From Branchiostoma floridae (taxonomy: Eukaryota > Chordata > Leptocardii > Amphioxiformes > Branchiostomatidae), in contig NC_049986.1 of assembly GCF_000003815.2 (NCBI RefSeq), forward strand, positions 18,285,049 through 18,349,048: a DNA stretch of 64,000 nucleotides. The letters are read 5' to 3'. The notes under the pieces are model-generated. The model did no database searches and had not been told where the DNA came from. It was given only the letters and a program-made list of their open reading frames with translations. This document shows, piece after piece, positions 25,873-38,300 of the stretch. The translations under genes and the position numbers were made by a program. Position 1 is the first letter of the stretch. The number at the start of each line of letters is the position of its first letter.

Positions 25873-26210
25873 CTGGTAACCATACTATCATGAGCTCACA
25901 GCTACCACAACATAACCATAACATTGATAGCCGGAGTTTCGGCCTCCTTAGTGACTGCTAGCTCAATCCTTTCGCTTGCTAGCCTAGTCACTATGGAGGC
26001 TGACACTTAGGCTATACCATTGATAGCTTGCAGCTACATCTACGGTGCGAAGAGTGTTGACTGCCCGCCCTGTTCATAAGCACATCCCGGGGAATTTTTA
26101 CGAGGTTGGTTTCAGATACATGTATTTTGCTTACGGGGCAGCGGTAGTTCTAAAGGCCAGCTAGAAAGTCAGGCTGTTACATGTAGACTAGGGCCGGTAA
26201 AACACCCCTA
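25873..26210. repeat. Dispersed repeat H, copy 1 (carrier 3' flank)
   Basis: CCTGGTAACCATAC, ATAACCATAAC, CATCTACGG and GGCCAGCT occur in the same order at 63758-64000, next to HENMT1. A short hairpin insertion interrupts this copy. Confidence 0.7.
25932..26017. mobile_element. 86-base hairpin insertion with target duplication
   Basis: Inverted arms GGCCTCCTTAGTGACT..GCTAGC and GCTAGCCTAGTCACTATGGA are flanked by CATTGATAGC on both sides (25922-25931, 26018-26027). The related repeat at 63790-63820 lacks it and serves as an approximate empty site. Confidence 0.75.
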
Positions 26211-27382
26211 CCAACCTGTGGAAAATGGTTACCAGGCTAGTAAGCATTTGCAATTGGTGAAGGATTGAAAGGGTGACCTCAGGGTTGTTTGTGGATGGGT
26301 AGATCTGTAGTCAGATGGGTTTTGGTCAAAAGTTACCTCCCCAAGACTTGTTGGCATGGCTGTTTTATAGTCTAAGTGAAAAGGCGATAATTGTTATAGG
26401 AATATCCAATGCATCCAAGTTGATGATGATCCAACATTCTTTGGCAATGCATTCACTACACGTACATGCATCTGGTGGGAATGGGAGCTTAGCATGGTAA
26501 TAGTTACATGTCGTACGTAACGGTCACTGTACCAATACTATACCAATGACAATGACTGTGACCTACAATACAGAAACTGCTGCTTGCCCAATTTTGGTGG
26601 GAAGACCTTTAAGTTACAGGGTTCTAATTGACATGTCCTGTTTTCCTGTGCATGTATACATAACATAAATTCATAGCTACTTGTACTTCTGCTGCATGGA
26701 AACAAAATTACTGCTGCAGTATTTTGAGGAAAAATTATTGTTACTGATTCTGCAATAACCCACATGAAGAAAATGTCTATTTCCCTTGTCTTGCTTGGTC
26801 AAAGACCTACTGTTTTTGAGCTTCTTTTGTTGGTGCAATATTTCTACTTCTCGTTTAGACATAGGCTTAGAAGAAGCTTTACTGTTTTCAAATTAGAAAA
26901 AAATGTACTTAGTCAGTCATCAGCAAGACTCATTTTTGCCACTCTGCTTGTTATTTCTCAGTGCAATTCTCAGTGAATTGTGTTGGACATTTTCTACATA
27001 AAGATGAGGTGGTTATTCTCTCTGAAGGGAACTTCTGACACTTCTGGAGACAACAAAGAGACATGCAGTTTCTATTGAATACAAATGAAGTGATAATGTG
27101 TATATTGGCTCAAACAGAAGAGATGGAAAAATATTTCTGAAAAGATACTATTTCATGAAATTATACTATACTATAGCAGATGCTTATAATGGTAGGAATT
27201 GAGTTTGTAACATCATGAAAAAAGGTAAAGTAGCAACAGGTTGTAGCGATTTTACTTTCTTTGTACCTTCAATTTAGAAAAACAAAATCGCAAAAAGAAA
27301 TGGGTACGGGAAAAGAGAAATGGTACTAATCTATCAGTTTTGAAACAAAAGGTCGGTAACATACATTTGCATAATTCCACCA

Positions 27383-27560
27383 GGTGCCATTATACCGCCA
27401 CCTCAAAAAAACGTTGTTAAAGAGGCCTTCTCAAGATTGTCTTCAACACCAAAGTATCTGAATTGTATTACATTTAAGATATTTAACATTCGGTGTTCAA
27501 GACAATCTTGGGAAGACCTCTATACTAACGATTTATGAGATGGCAGTATTATAGCACCCA
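27383..27560. mobile_element. MITE, nearly all inverted repeat
   Basis: Arms of about 85 bases. Left words GGTGCCATTATACCGCC and CTCAAGATTGTCTTCAACAC pair with right words GTGTTCAAGACAATCTTGGG and GGCAGTATTATAGCACCC. Confidence 0.85.
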
Positions 27561-27823
27561 GTGGTATTATGATAGTCTATGTTACATGTACAAGACATAT
27601 GGTGCATGCTGTTTGTTTGTATATGCCCTGCTACTCTGTTAACAGGTTGCTAACTCTAGGACATTGGAATTCATGCATAGACTGCATCTTACAGAAGACT
27701 GTTGAATGTATTGTATGTGTTTTACACACATACATGACCTTGTTGCACCACAGACTGGAGCTCTACTTATTCAGAAACAACTTAGTCAAAAGTCAGTGGT
27801 AGAAATGGTTGTGGAAAAAAACT

Positions 27824-28264
27824 TAACGCTAGTTCACCTTTAATTGCGGGTAGCCTACATTTTGTATATCTGTTGCTTTTAGAAACAGGGTACTGTAAAT
27901 GCATTTAATTTCGCGGGGATTTAATTTCACGGTAGCAGGAAACTGAACTTTTCGCGGTGGTTTTAAGTTCGCGGTAGTACCATGCACTGTAGTATCTTAC
28001 TGCCATGGTAAAATGTTCGCGGTGGTTTTAAGTTCGCGGTGAAGCGGCCACCATGAAAACCGCGAACATTAAACCACCGCGAAAGTTTCTGCATTTACAG
28101 TATCTAAGGACATCAAGTCGACGGACGGTGGTTTTAAATTGATGTTTTCAAAATGATGCAGTCTGAAACCACTGGTAGTCATCTTGATAGCCCTATTTAA
28201 AATAACCTGTTTTTGGAAGCATCAGATATAAGTTAATCTGTGGATAAAGGTATACTAGTGTTAC
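27824..28264. mobile_element. MITE family F carrying a nested family B element
   Basis: Outer ends TAACGCTAGTTCACCTTTA and GGATAAAGGTATACTAGTG are inverted. The middle (27891-28102) is a complete family B element. The uninterrupted form is seen at 45235-45433. Confidence 0.8.
27891..28102. mobile_element. MITE family B, copy 3 (best preserved)
   Basis: TACTGTAAATGCATTTAATT to GCATTTACAGTA, with three TTCGCGGTGG-type words in each direction. Inserted within family F. Confidence 0.88.
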
Positions 28265-29820
28265 GCGATACAGGCTGAAACTGTTTTAGGATGTCATCGG
28301 GAAATTTCTATAAATTTTACGTAGAGTTCTGTAGTCAACATCAATTGTATACATTCCAATCTAGCAAGGGAGACAAAAAAAGTTTGTTATTATGGTTGTA
28401 CTACTGTTTATGTAACTTTTACTTATTAATAAAAAAAAGAATTTTGTTACTTTTCATTTGATTGTTGTCCTTGTTTTGCATGAATTTCTGTTTCTTATTG
28501 TTTGCAGGATCAGTAAGTTCATTGTGTATTTTCATCACCCTTTCTGTTAGAACAATATACAGTATTGGAATTAGTAAAAGAATCTCTATTACAATTTTGG
28601 AGGTAGGTGGACGCCCTCAGACCAAAGGGATACAATTCCGGTAAGAAAACATGGTATAGTAGACATTCGTCAGTCTTTTAAGAAAAATATGATGGAAAAC
28701 ATTATCATTGTTGGTGGACAGCTTCTGAAGAAGTAAAATATTCAGTGAAATGCTAAAACTAAATCATTAGTTACCTAGGATGTTTAGTGGTTTAAAGGAA
28801 AAAAAACTTTAAGAAGTCTTTAAATTAGGCAGAATAAGCATTCAAAGGATTCTTGTACAAGGGCCATGACAATCACATTGATAACAAACATAAATGGGGA
28901 CTGAGCCATCACAGATGACATATACATGTAGGTAGTGTGCTTATTAGACTCAATGAGTCAGGATATTTTGGCTTATGACATACATTTTTTCTGAGGAAGG
29001 TATTTGTACTCAGTTATAAGAAACGGAGTAAAAATGCGATCAGAGGAAAAGCCAATGAAAAGCAAACTCATAAAGCTGAGAAAGTCTGTGAAGACTTGTG
29101 CTCTGAGGGGAAATTAGCAGAAATTTGACAATCATCAGGTCTTCATATTGAGTACTCCAACAGATAGACATAGATGACAATGTTAAATATGGAGACAGGA
29201 TAGAGCTAATACTTGCAAGTTCCCAAAATTTATATGCATTTGCACAGCTGCACTTTGACAGTATGTTGCAAGGAGGCGCTTAAGACTAGCACTAACTTTG
29301 TTCAAACAATTGTAAACTTTACTAACTTTATTGATAGTTATAAGATAGAACTGATAGATGTAGAAATAAGGCATTGAACATACTGCAAAGTATAGGAGTA
29401 GGTAACTGAAAAAAAACTATAGAAGTAGGAAATATCCAAGTTATTGATGACTTTCAAATAAATGTATAAAATGCATTTTGCATTTCTTGGTAAGACTGCT
29501 GACAGTGACTGAAGCTTGGTGCTACAAATGTATAATGACAACTGCTCTGGCCTAGCAAATAAAATGTTTTTCAGAATAGGGCCCTAAATAAATTGGGTTG
29601 ATAGATAGGGATTCTGGAAAATTTTAGTCCCTTATCAGCACTGGTGGTTGACCAAACACGGTTAGCAGGTTTTTTCAAGGGTCGGTCCTATAACTGGAAA
29701 CACAACAATTTTTTTCTTAGGCCTCAGCTTTCAATACTGATGCTAAAGTTTACTATCTATAGGAGAATAATGGTTATACATTGTAGTATAATATAGTATA
29801 GTAATGCACTGTCACTTGTC

Positions 29821-29993
29821 AAGTGGAGATGCAGACATACAGTGCAGATTAGAGTCAAGGTATGACTAGTGGCAGTATTAGCCAATAGAGCAAAATATAT
29901 TGCTTGTTCCAGGATGGGCCCGTATTACATGATTTCAGATGTATCGAGTACATCATATCCCACTATACAGAATGTATGTCTGCATCTCCACTT
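29821..29993. mobile_element. MITE with 23-bp inverted ends
   Basis: AAGTGGAGATGCAGACATAC at the left, GTATGTCTGCATCTCCACTT at the right. Confidence 0.85.
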
Positions 29994-31196
29994 AATGATA
30001 GTTTAATGCCCCTTTCACATTGATTGATTCAAATTGATCAGCTGAGGGTCTGCAAGCTCTAAATTACCATTTTCCTACTCGGTCATCAAATGGCGTACCG
30101 TCTCTTGTATGCCGTTGGATGTCTCTGCGTAGGAGAATGGTGTGACAGTGGCTTTACACTTACTTAAAGTTGTAAGTTGGAAAATAATTAACTAGTAATA
30201 TTAGATGATAGTGTATGCTACTACTGCATGTTTTGCATCTTATGCAACATATATAATGTAGGCCAGTCGGCCTCCTTTTGATACAAAATTAATGTAGTTT
30301 TAGGCCAGTTAGACTCTATTCTTCTGGACCTTTATAATTGTGAAAAGTGTAAAAGTGAATACAGAAGATGACTGGCCCTGTGAAAGCGTATAAAGACCTT
30401 GTAGACCTGTATAATAGTGGTTTGGGAAAGGACAACAACAGTTTGCTGAGGATTTGAAAAAGCAATAAGGAAACGAGCGAAGTCAAAAGGGTACGTCTTT
30501 AGACTTGAACAATTCCCCATGGAAACCTTTTCAAACTTGTAATCAGTTGTGTAAACATCTTGTAGTCAGTTATGGTAAGAAACTAAATTGCTATCTGTAG
30601 TTATAATTCAATGACCAGTAATTGACTAACTAGACTGGCTATAGGAGAATTTGCCAGGGGAAGTTTGGCTATTGTAGAGCTTGCTTTGCCTGCAAAAAGG
30701 TAAATTCTGTACAACCTGTGGACAACTGTCTTGGCCAATTATTCATTTTTGCCAATTTCTACCATCCATGACCCCTTAAGAAGAACTATAGTGACAGAGG
30801 AAGCTGCTTTTGATAACACTTAATGGAGGATATGCAATAAGGAGCAATGTTAGCTAAATTCGCTGGCACGTGTGACTGAATGTGGAAGTCTTTTTATCCC
30901 GATGCCAAGCTGCTTGTAATACGTAAATCTGATGAAAAAATAGAGCTTTCATTAGCATTTGATATCAAGCAATAAAAACCTTTACCTGATAAGAGTATGT
31001 GTGACTATTCTATCTGAATCTCTATGTTTGTCAATTTGCTCATAATCATATATATGATAAAAGTTTAAGATATCAAAACTGGAAGTTTTGCTGCAGTACT
31101 TTAGAAATCCGCTGGGGGCACATTACTGAACTTGACCTTTGTTGACCCAACCTACAAGCACACATGTATGAATGTGCACACCCACAAACAAACACA

Positions 31197-31212
31197 TACA
31201 CACACACACACT
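31197..31212. repeat. (CA)n microsatellite
   Basis: CACACACACACACAC run in intergenic DNA. Confidence 0.9.
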
Positions 31213-33019
31213 CAGAATACTTTTTGTACTATGTACATTAGTGTTGTACAAGTAGAGCTACATAAAAATGAAAAAAACTAGAAAGGCCGACATTTGCTTG
31301 GGTGCAAATACAGCATATTTCAGCCATACCCATTCCCACGCAACATTGGACTGTTCCAAGTCACCCCTGCGCAAAAATGCAATATTTTAACTGTAAGTTA
31401 TCCCCAAAAGAGAACTAATATTGTGAATTGATTTCAGGTCCAAACAGAGCTTGCCCAATATGAACCGGGCCCATATGGAAGAATATAATCTTCCACAGGA
31501 GCGCCTATGCATAACTGATTGGCTTTTAGAATTGCGGCAGCTCCTATTTTTCCGAGAGTGAAAAAAAAACGCATCTTCCATTCAGAAGATTTTCATAATG
31601 AAATTACATGACGCCATTCAACAATTTCCACTTCGATAACTAGCTATAGGTCTAAGTACCGTCATAATCTCCTTGTGATGTGGGTACATTTATTATTGCA
31701 TTGCTTTTTTTTAATCAAGTAGGGCATACGTTTTAATAATTGTCAAGCAGGTGCAGGTGTTGTGTAGTAGGAGTGTGTTGTTGTTGTTGTTTTTTTCAAG
31801 CTAAAAACTTCAGTCTTCTTCTTGTTTTGTATGAGCCATTACATAAACGGAGACGTCTCGAATTTTTACAAGAATTTTACCACCCTGTCGCTTCATTTCT
31901 TTTCTGAAAAATCCCAGGACCAACAAGTTAACTTGATTTGGCTTTATCTATATATTTCATTTTCCTTCGAATTCTTTGTTAAGTATATGTCCTGTATACC
32001 ACTGTTAAATTGTTTTACTTTGTATGCAATCAGCAATCGGACGTAATCTTGTCTGAGTGTTGTAATTTCCTGCTCGTAGCGTGCGAGACCTGGAGGATAG
32101 GAGTTTCTACCTTGTTCGGGGGTTTCTTTTTGGAGGTCAGTGGTGATACTCTGGTACTAAGAGTGTTTTATTTTGCTCAAACTCTGGCAGTTTAAAGTTA
32201 CTTACACTTTGAATGTACAAAGTTTACGTCAAAAAAGAACAACAACAACACTAACGTTAGAAGTACCTACATTTGTTTGGGAAAAAAATACATGCATTCT
32301 CGCCACTGTCAAACTTACGTATCAAAACTAAACGCAAACTGTCCAATTTTCCCGCGTTTTCTGCCAAGTAACATTTTCTCGATTGTCTCAACTAACCCTC
32401 AAAGTCAAATCTGCCAAAAATGATTGATAGTACCATGCGGAATGTTGGTAAATTCATCGACACAGACTTGTATTCTGACGTTCAATGCACGCGTACCGTC
32501 CGCTACTGCTCAAATGACCCTGTCTGAACTCCAAATCCTCGCAAACTACAATTTCAAACCTGGCACAGGGTAACATATGGCCACTGTAAGGCTGTAATAT
32601 GCATCTGTTTGTGTATATACGGGATTGAAAGGTCCCGCTTATGAATATTAACCAGCATTCGCCTTTCTCGTCGCTGATTGGCTGGCGTCCATAAAGTAAT
32701 TAACTCTCGCTCTCCCCAGACCGCTGGCACCTGGCACCTGTGGGCTCTGGGGTCACGGGAGTTCACGGGAGAAGGCCGAAAGAAAACAAATGTCCCCTCA
32801 GAAAAGTGCAGAAATTAATAATTTAAAATTGGTTCATGCCAAAAATTTTACTTGGATCATTTTACCAACTATCTAATGCCTATCTACACCAAATTTAAGG
32901 TCATTCCATTGTAATTCAATGGTACAGGGGGCCAAAATATACCGTTGTGGTCAAGACGTGACCTTTAAACTTCAATAAAATCATTTTAGAGGCAGATATG
33001 AAAAAAATGAGAAAAAAGC

Positions 33020-33185
33020 ACCTCGGTATTGACCCACTCTACTCTTGTGCCAAATTTCAGGTCATTCGGTTCCGGAACGACGGAGATGATTCGATTTGAA
33101 GATTTGACAGGAGAAAGAAAGAAAGAAAGAAACATTACGAATACAATATATTTCACCATACCATATATGGTATGGCTGAAATATA
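33020..33185. repeat. Dispersed repeat with GAAA run
   Basis: TCATTCGGTTCCGGAACGAC, a (GAAA)n run, then ACCATACCATATATGGTATG. The style is that of a retrotransposon 3' tail; family unknown. Confidence 0.5.
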
Positions 33186-33377
33186 AAAACTGCAAATCAT
33201 CATACTGTAGTTTAATCTCAAATTAGACCAAACAATACAGTCATACAAAAGTGCCAGGTGAAAATCATTTACTACATGTCATTGTGTTCAATCTCAGGTC
33301 TTCAGTACTGACTGATATTGCCTTTCCACTTCTCCAACCACCTTCAACAACCAGTAATGCAGCAAATGGTATGATTA

Positions 33378-33540
33378 TGGAAACAGTCAGATGTTTCAGG
33401 TAGCATCCAATATCTTTTGTCAGTGACCGTAGGTTGTGGATGCTACCTGAAATGTCTGACCATTTTCAAAATCATATCCAGTTTCTTAAGTAACTGACAT
33501 TTGGCATATCTGAATATTATCTGGCCGCCGAACCTTCATG
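33378..33540. mobile_element. Family C inverted-repeat element, copy 1
   Basis: GGAAACAGTCAGATGTTTCA and GGTAGCATCC face GGATGCTACCTGAAATGTCT, CAAAATCATATCCAGTT and a closing GAACCTTCATGG. Relatives lie at 60955-61225, 61975-62385 and 63115-63232. Confidence 0.75.
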
Positions 33541-34011
33541 GCCGACTGGCTGAATAAAAGTTCAAAACTTGAACTATGTGGCTCCAGATGTCTTTCTGAG
33601 GGACGATTGTAGTGTGCAAGATGTCGCTAGCTTGAGGGATGAATCTACTCTACTATAGCCTAACCTTCATGGACGAATCAGTAATACTGTACTGGTGCAG
33701 ATGATTTCAAACAAATGTCATGGATGTGTGAGGTTAAGAAACCTACATGTGCAACTGTAACAATACATTCATTTGTATGTTTTTCAACTGATTTAGTCTG
33801 AATCTAGTAGTGTCAAATGTTCACTGCACATAAAAGAATGTAAGAAATACTTCTATCTAAAAAATCAAAATAAATTTTAAAACACTTACAAGAAAATACA
33901 AATTTTAAATTATTAATGTATAAACCATTTTTACATACACATGAAGGCAATTGACAGCACAATTTTCTCTCAATATGTACAGATATCATTTTCACAGTAC
34001 TGCAATGCCAC

Positions 34012-34100
34012 ACATACATATATATATATATATATATAATGAAAAGATACATGTACATGTACATATAAATGTACTGTACATTTACATGTACATGTATATA
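34012..34100. repeat. AT/ACATGT-rich simple sequence
   Basis: A (TA)n run followed by repeated ACATGTACATGT palindromes. Confidence 0.8.
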
Positions 34101-34887
34101 CCTACATGCTACTACATACTGAAATGCCAGTAGAAGCACTGGAGGGTATGTGGCATATAAAACCTATGTATAAAAGTCAGTCATAACTACATTGTACATT
34201 AATGCAACTACAATGTAATACAAAATTTAAATAAAATATTGGTAAAACTACAAACATGTACAGTCACCTATTGCACCATATTTTAAGATCAAGTGTAGAG
34301 AACAGTGCAATAAAACCTAACTTATTGCACAGTGAATGCAAAGTGTTCCACAAGCGAACAAGAAATATGTTCATCTTTGTCAAAAGTCATTGGGTCTCGG
34401 ATTAAAATGTTATTTTTCATTTTGTCGTTATTGACTTGTTTTTAGTGACTTTCATGGTCAACTGCTAAAATTTCATCATTGCAAAGAATTGATTACTAAC
34501 ATCTGAGACAGGGATGTTTGTTCCCACCATTAAAATCAAATGCTGTTATCTAATCTTTTTTCTCCAAACTGCTAAAATTATCGACCCTAATATCAAATGG
34601 ATTCATGGAAAATGGACTAGGTTTCTATTGGTGCTGACGTTCTGTACATTCTGGAAACTTTCACAATTCTTAATAGTAACCTAAAGTACAAAATATCAGG
34701 AACGATATTGAGGCAACCGTTGCCACTCTGAATAAATATATTATATCAGTCTTGTACAAATACATCAATTTATACAACGTGCACTTCTGACTGAGGTTTT
34801 GAAATGTTTAAGGCTGTGTGTTTTCACTGGAAGTTGACTTGTTTTCACTTGAAGTTCCAAGAAAAGACTTCCTCAGAAGTTCTTAAA

Positions 34888-35302
34888 CTACTCAGAATGT
34901 TCAGCCATGTACTTCCTAAACCTTTCCGCATACACATTGGGTGGAACGGTAGAAAAGGATTGCCCGGGGAACCGAATCTTCTTCCACAAGTTCTCGAGCT
35001 TCTTCTTCAGACTGTAGGTTACGAAGAAGTCGATGATACCCAAGAAGTATCTGTACTCCTCCCCATCCACGATGTGTAAGTTGTTGGGTGTGTTGAGAAG
35101 AAGTCTTCTGTTGTGACCAGGAATGTTTGGGCCCAACGTTGGGTCGGACTGAGGTTCGTCCGAGTCCACCATACCGGGAAGGGAACCCATGACACCGTTT
35201 ACCGGAAGTGTCGCCGCAGAGTGACTGATTTCCTCATGCAGGGCGCCGCCGGTAGATTTTGTATGGTTGGCAGACTTTTCAGGACTACCATGGTGAAGGG
35301 AT
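34888..35302 (-). CDS. PIP5KL1: PIP5KL1 exon 11 (last coding)
   Basis: Begins with a low-complexity linker, then PNIPGHNRRLLLNTPNNLHI, the GIIDFF motif, SLKKKLENLWKKIRFPG and YAERFRKYMAEHSE with stop at 34888. The aspartate of GIID is the metal-binding residue in active PIP kinases. Confidence 0.93.
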
Positions 35303-38300
35303 CTACATGAGAAAAGTATATTGAATCAGATGTTGATATTAAAATATATAAAAAAAATAATTTTTGAATTTCAAAAATACAGTGCCTTTGCAAAAGGCCA
35401 TTGGAGTTTGTTGTAGGCACATTGGAGTTTGTTGTAGCATGTGTTGTCGAAATCAACTAGTACCTCAAGAGTACCTGACTGGTAACACTCTCCAAGCAGA
35501 GGTTAGGCTCCAAGAAAAATGAAAAAATAGAAAGCCCGATAAAAACGACTAAAAAAAAACGTTTAAAAAAACAGCCGGAGCCTAACCTCTGCTTGGAGAG
35601 TAGCGACTGGTAAGAATGATGATGATGGTAAGAAGTTAGTACTTGCACAAAGCTGTGTGGCCCAGGGGTACAGAAACGGAGATGGGCTCCATTCATTGCA
35701 CCATTTGTTGTAGGGAACTTAACTGTAAAAACTTACTTAGCAACTCTCTGGACTAGGCTGGCAAGATCTTGGCTGTTTTTCTCGTCGCTGTGCAGCTCTG
35801 TGATCCCCAGCAGTAAGCTGTAGTCCAGAACACCGAGCTCCTCCAGCAGTTCTGTGTCAGCCTGCACCTGCTGCAGGAACCATGCCCTGTTGCCACCTGT
35901 GACACAGAACACTGGTGTGAGACCTCGCAGAATGCCTGTTTGACACCAACCAATTTAATTGCCCCAAAGATGATGACAAGCAAGATTAAGCAACCAGTAA
36001 CAGAATGTCTACATGGTGCAAAAAGAAAGCTTTTCAAAACCATGGACAGTGTCTTGGTCTGATTAAGAGCATTCCATAGTTTTTGTACAGATTGTAATAT
36101 AATGTTACACTGTGTCATGTACTTTTTCAAAGAGTTTGTAGATATTACTGAACTACAATACACAAGGTTATTAGGTTATGTAATGTTAAAGTCCATACCT
36201 AGGTTGATCTTCTTGTCCCCAAAGTTGTTGTCTTTTAAGACTGTAATGATCTGACTGCCTTCCTTTTCTGGCTGTAATAAAGATATATAAAGTATTTCCA
36301 TCAATACTGCAGACATGTGGCGAGTACCAATCCAAGAAGTTCATATGAAGCAGTACATTTCAGTATCATAAGGAAAGGTCAAGAGCAGGAAACGATCACT
36401 AAAAAAATGTCAGATTCATAACTATGTACAATGTACCCTCAGGAAAATATTCTGATCAGTCTACTTGACTCAGTGCCAAAATAGCACTCAAAGACTTGAC
36501 TGTACATGTCATAAAAGCACTATAATGACAATATGCCTCAGTTTATGGAATCAAAGCTGCTCTCTTTGGCATACAATGAATGCAATCAATCTTATTTCAT
36601 ATTAGATCATATGGAAGGTTTTACACTGTTACAAGTAGGGCTATCATAATAGTGAGAAGGAATAAACTTTAAGGTATTTACCAGAACATATCTGCTAGCT
36701 TGACAGGCCTTGATGTCATACCTGAAGGGAGGACAGATCAAATTATGTCATTAAATCATTAATTGAAGTTGTATCAAACGGTTTCAATTTTTCATACTAA
36801 TCATGTAGAAACTTATTACATTGGAAGTATTACCAATAAAAATACTGTGACTTTGGAAATAAGGTGCTGTCACAATGGTATACGACCTTGTCACAACAGA
36901 CTTTACTATAATCAGTCTCTTTCTTAAGCCAACTGGTTTGTTAATGACACCATAATGCATTAGCCTTGTCAAGAAGGCAAAAATACATAATAACATAAAC
37001 TACGTTCATCGTTGAAGAGGTTCATCAAGGGGAGAGGGGGCAGATGATCTACGCAGCCTGACCTAGTCTCGTGTTCTCTCGCGAGATCGAGACTAGGTCA
37101 TTCTCCGTGATCAAGATGTGCTGTGAGACATAAAAAATTTGGAGGTATGTACCTTACCTTTAAAAACAGTCATTGCTCGAAGAAAATTTGGAGTAACCAT
37201 AAACTATGTTATAATTGTATGCAAACTTCTTCCTACCGTTCCCGTATTCTCTCGTCTGGGTAGAAGATGCTCTGCATGACAATGAAGTAGAGCTGGAAGG
37301 AACAGAACCTTTGTTAAGCTTCATCCATCACCTAACACAAACATGCAGAATTAAGTGGGCACCTCATTGGACTGCACCAAATTGTTCCATTTTTTTTTTT
37401 GTTCACAAATTTAAAAAATAGCTGCATTTTGCTACGTTGGTGCAGCCCAATAGATACCTGCTTTACTCTACAATAGTCTCTAATACATTGTAGATGAAGA
37501 GGACACAGACATTAAACTCCTAATCACCTAACACAAACATGCAGTCTTAAGTAACTGACCGGACTACGCCAAAATGTTCCAGTTTTTTTTCAGACACAAA
37601 TGTGAAAAATAGCTGCATTTTCCTAAATTGGTGCGGCCTAATAGATACCTGCTTTACTCTACTATAGTCTCCAATACAATGTAGATGAAGAGGACACAGA
37701 CATTAAACTCCTAAATCACCTAACACAAACATGCAGACTAAAGAGGGTGCATCACTGGACTAGGCCAAATTGTGCCATTTTGCAACAGTAAATTGGCCCA
37801 AACTGGCGCAATTTGTTGCCTGAAACTCTGAAAAATTGTTTTTTAATACAGTGGTAACACTGCTTTTTCCAATAACCTGTTTATCTGGGATTCATACGCA
37901 CGTCAGTGTGATCGCAAGGGAGAATGTGGCACAAATTTGAAAAGTAGCCATACCACGTTTCCTAGCACAATTTGGTGAAGCCTGCTTTAGTCTATAGATG
38001 AAGAAGACCCAGTGCTTCCTTCATACATTTGCCCAAGGGGTATCATTAAGACAAGATGGATTACATTTCCCACAAAGTCTTGGCTAAGTCCATGACTAAT
38101 GGAATATTGTAGAAAATAAATGCTGCTGAAATCCTTGTGCGTGTGTGGTGATTACATTATTTTGCAGTCTGGCAAAGAAAATGATGAGACACTGACCGAT
38201 GAATCCAATAATAATTCTATTGAGTCAGACAGTGATTTCCCTTACGTAGGCAGCATACAACCCTTTGGGACTAAAATCTTTTACAGTGACGTCATTCTGA

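Larger units (their letters stand above)
26211..34887. other. Intergenic region between convergent carrier and PIP5KL1 genes
   Basis: Holds the transposons listed between 27383 and 33540, a CA run (31197-31212) and an AT/ACATGT-rich patch (34012-34100). The rest (26300-27380, 28300-29800, 30150-32900) shows no coding exon I can support. Confidence 0.55.

Noticed and set aside
32630..32780. CCAAT word and CACCTG pairs between carrier and PIP5KL1, considered as a promoter
   Set aside because: The two genes converge here, no exon follows on either strand, and single short words are weak evidence.
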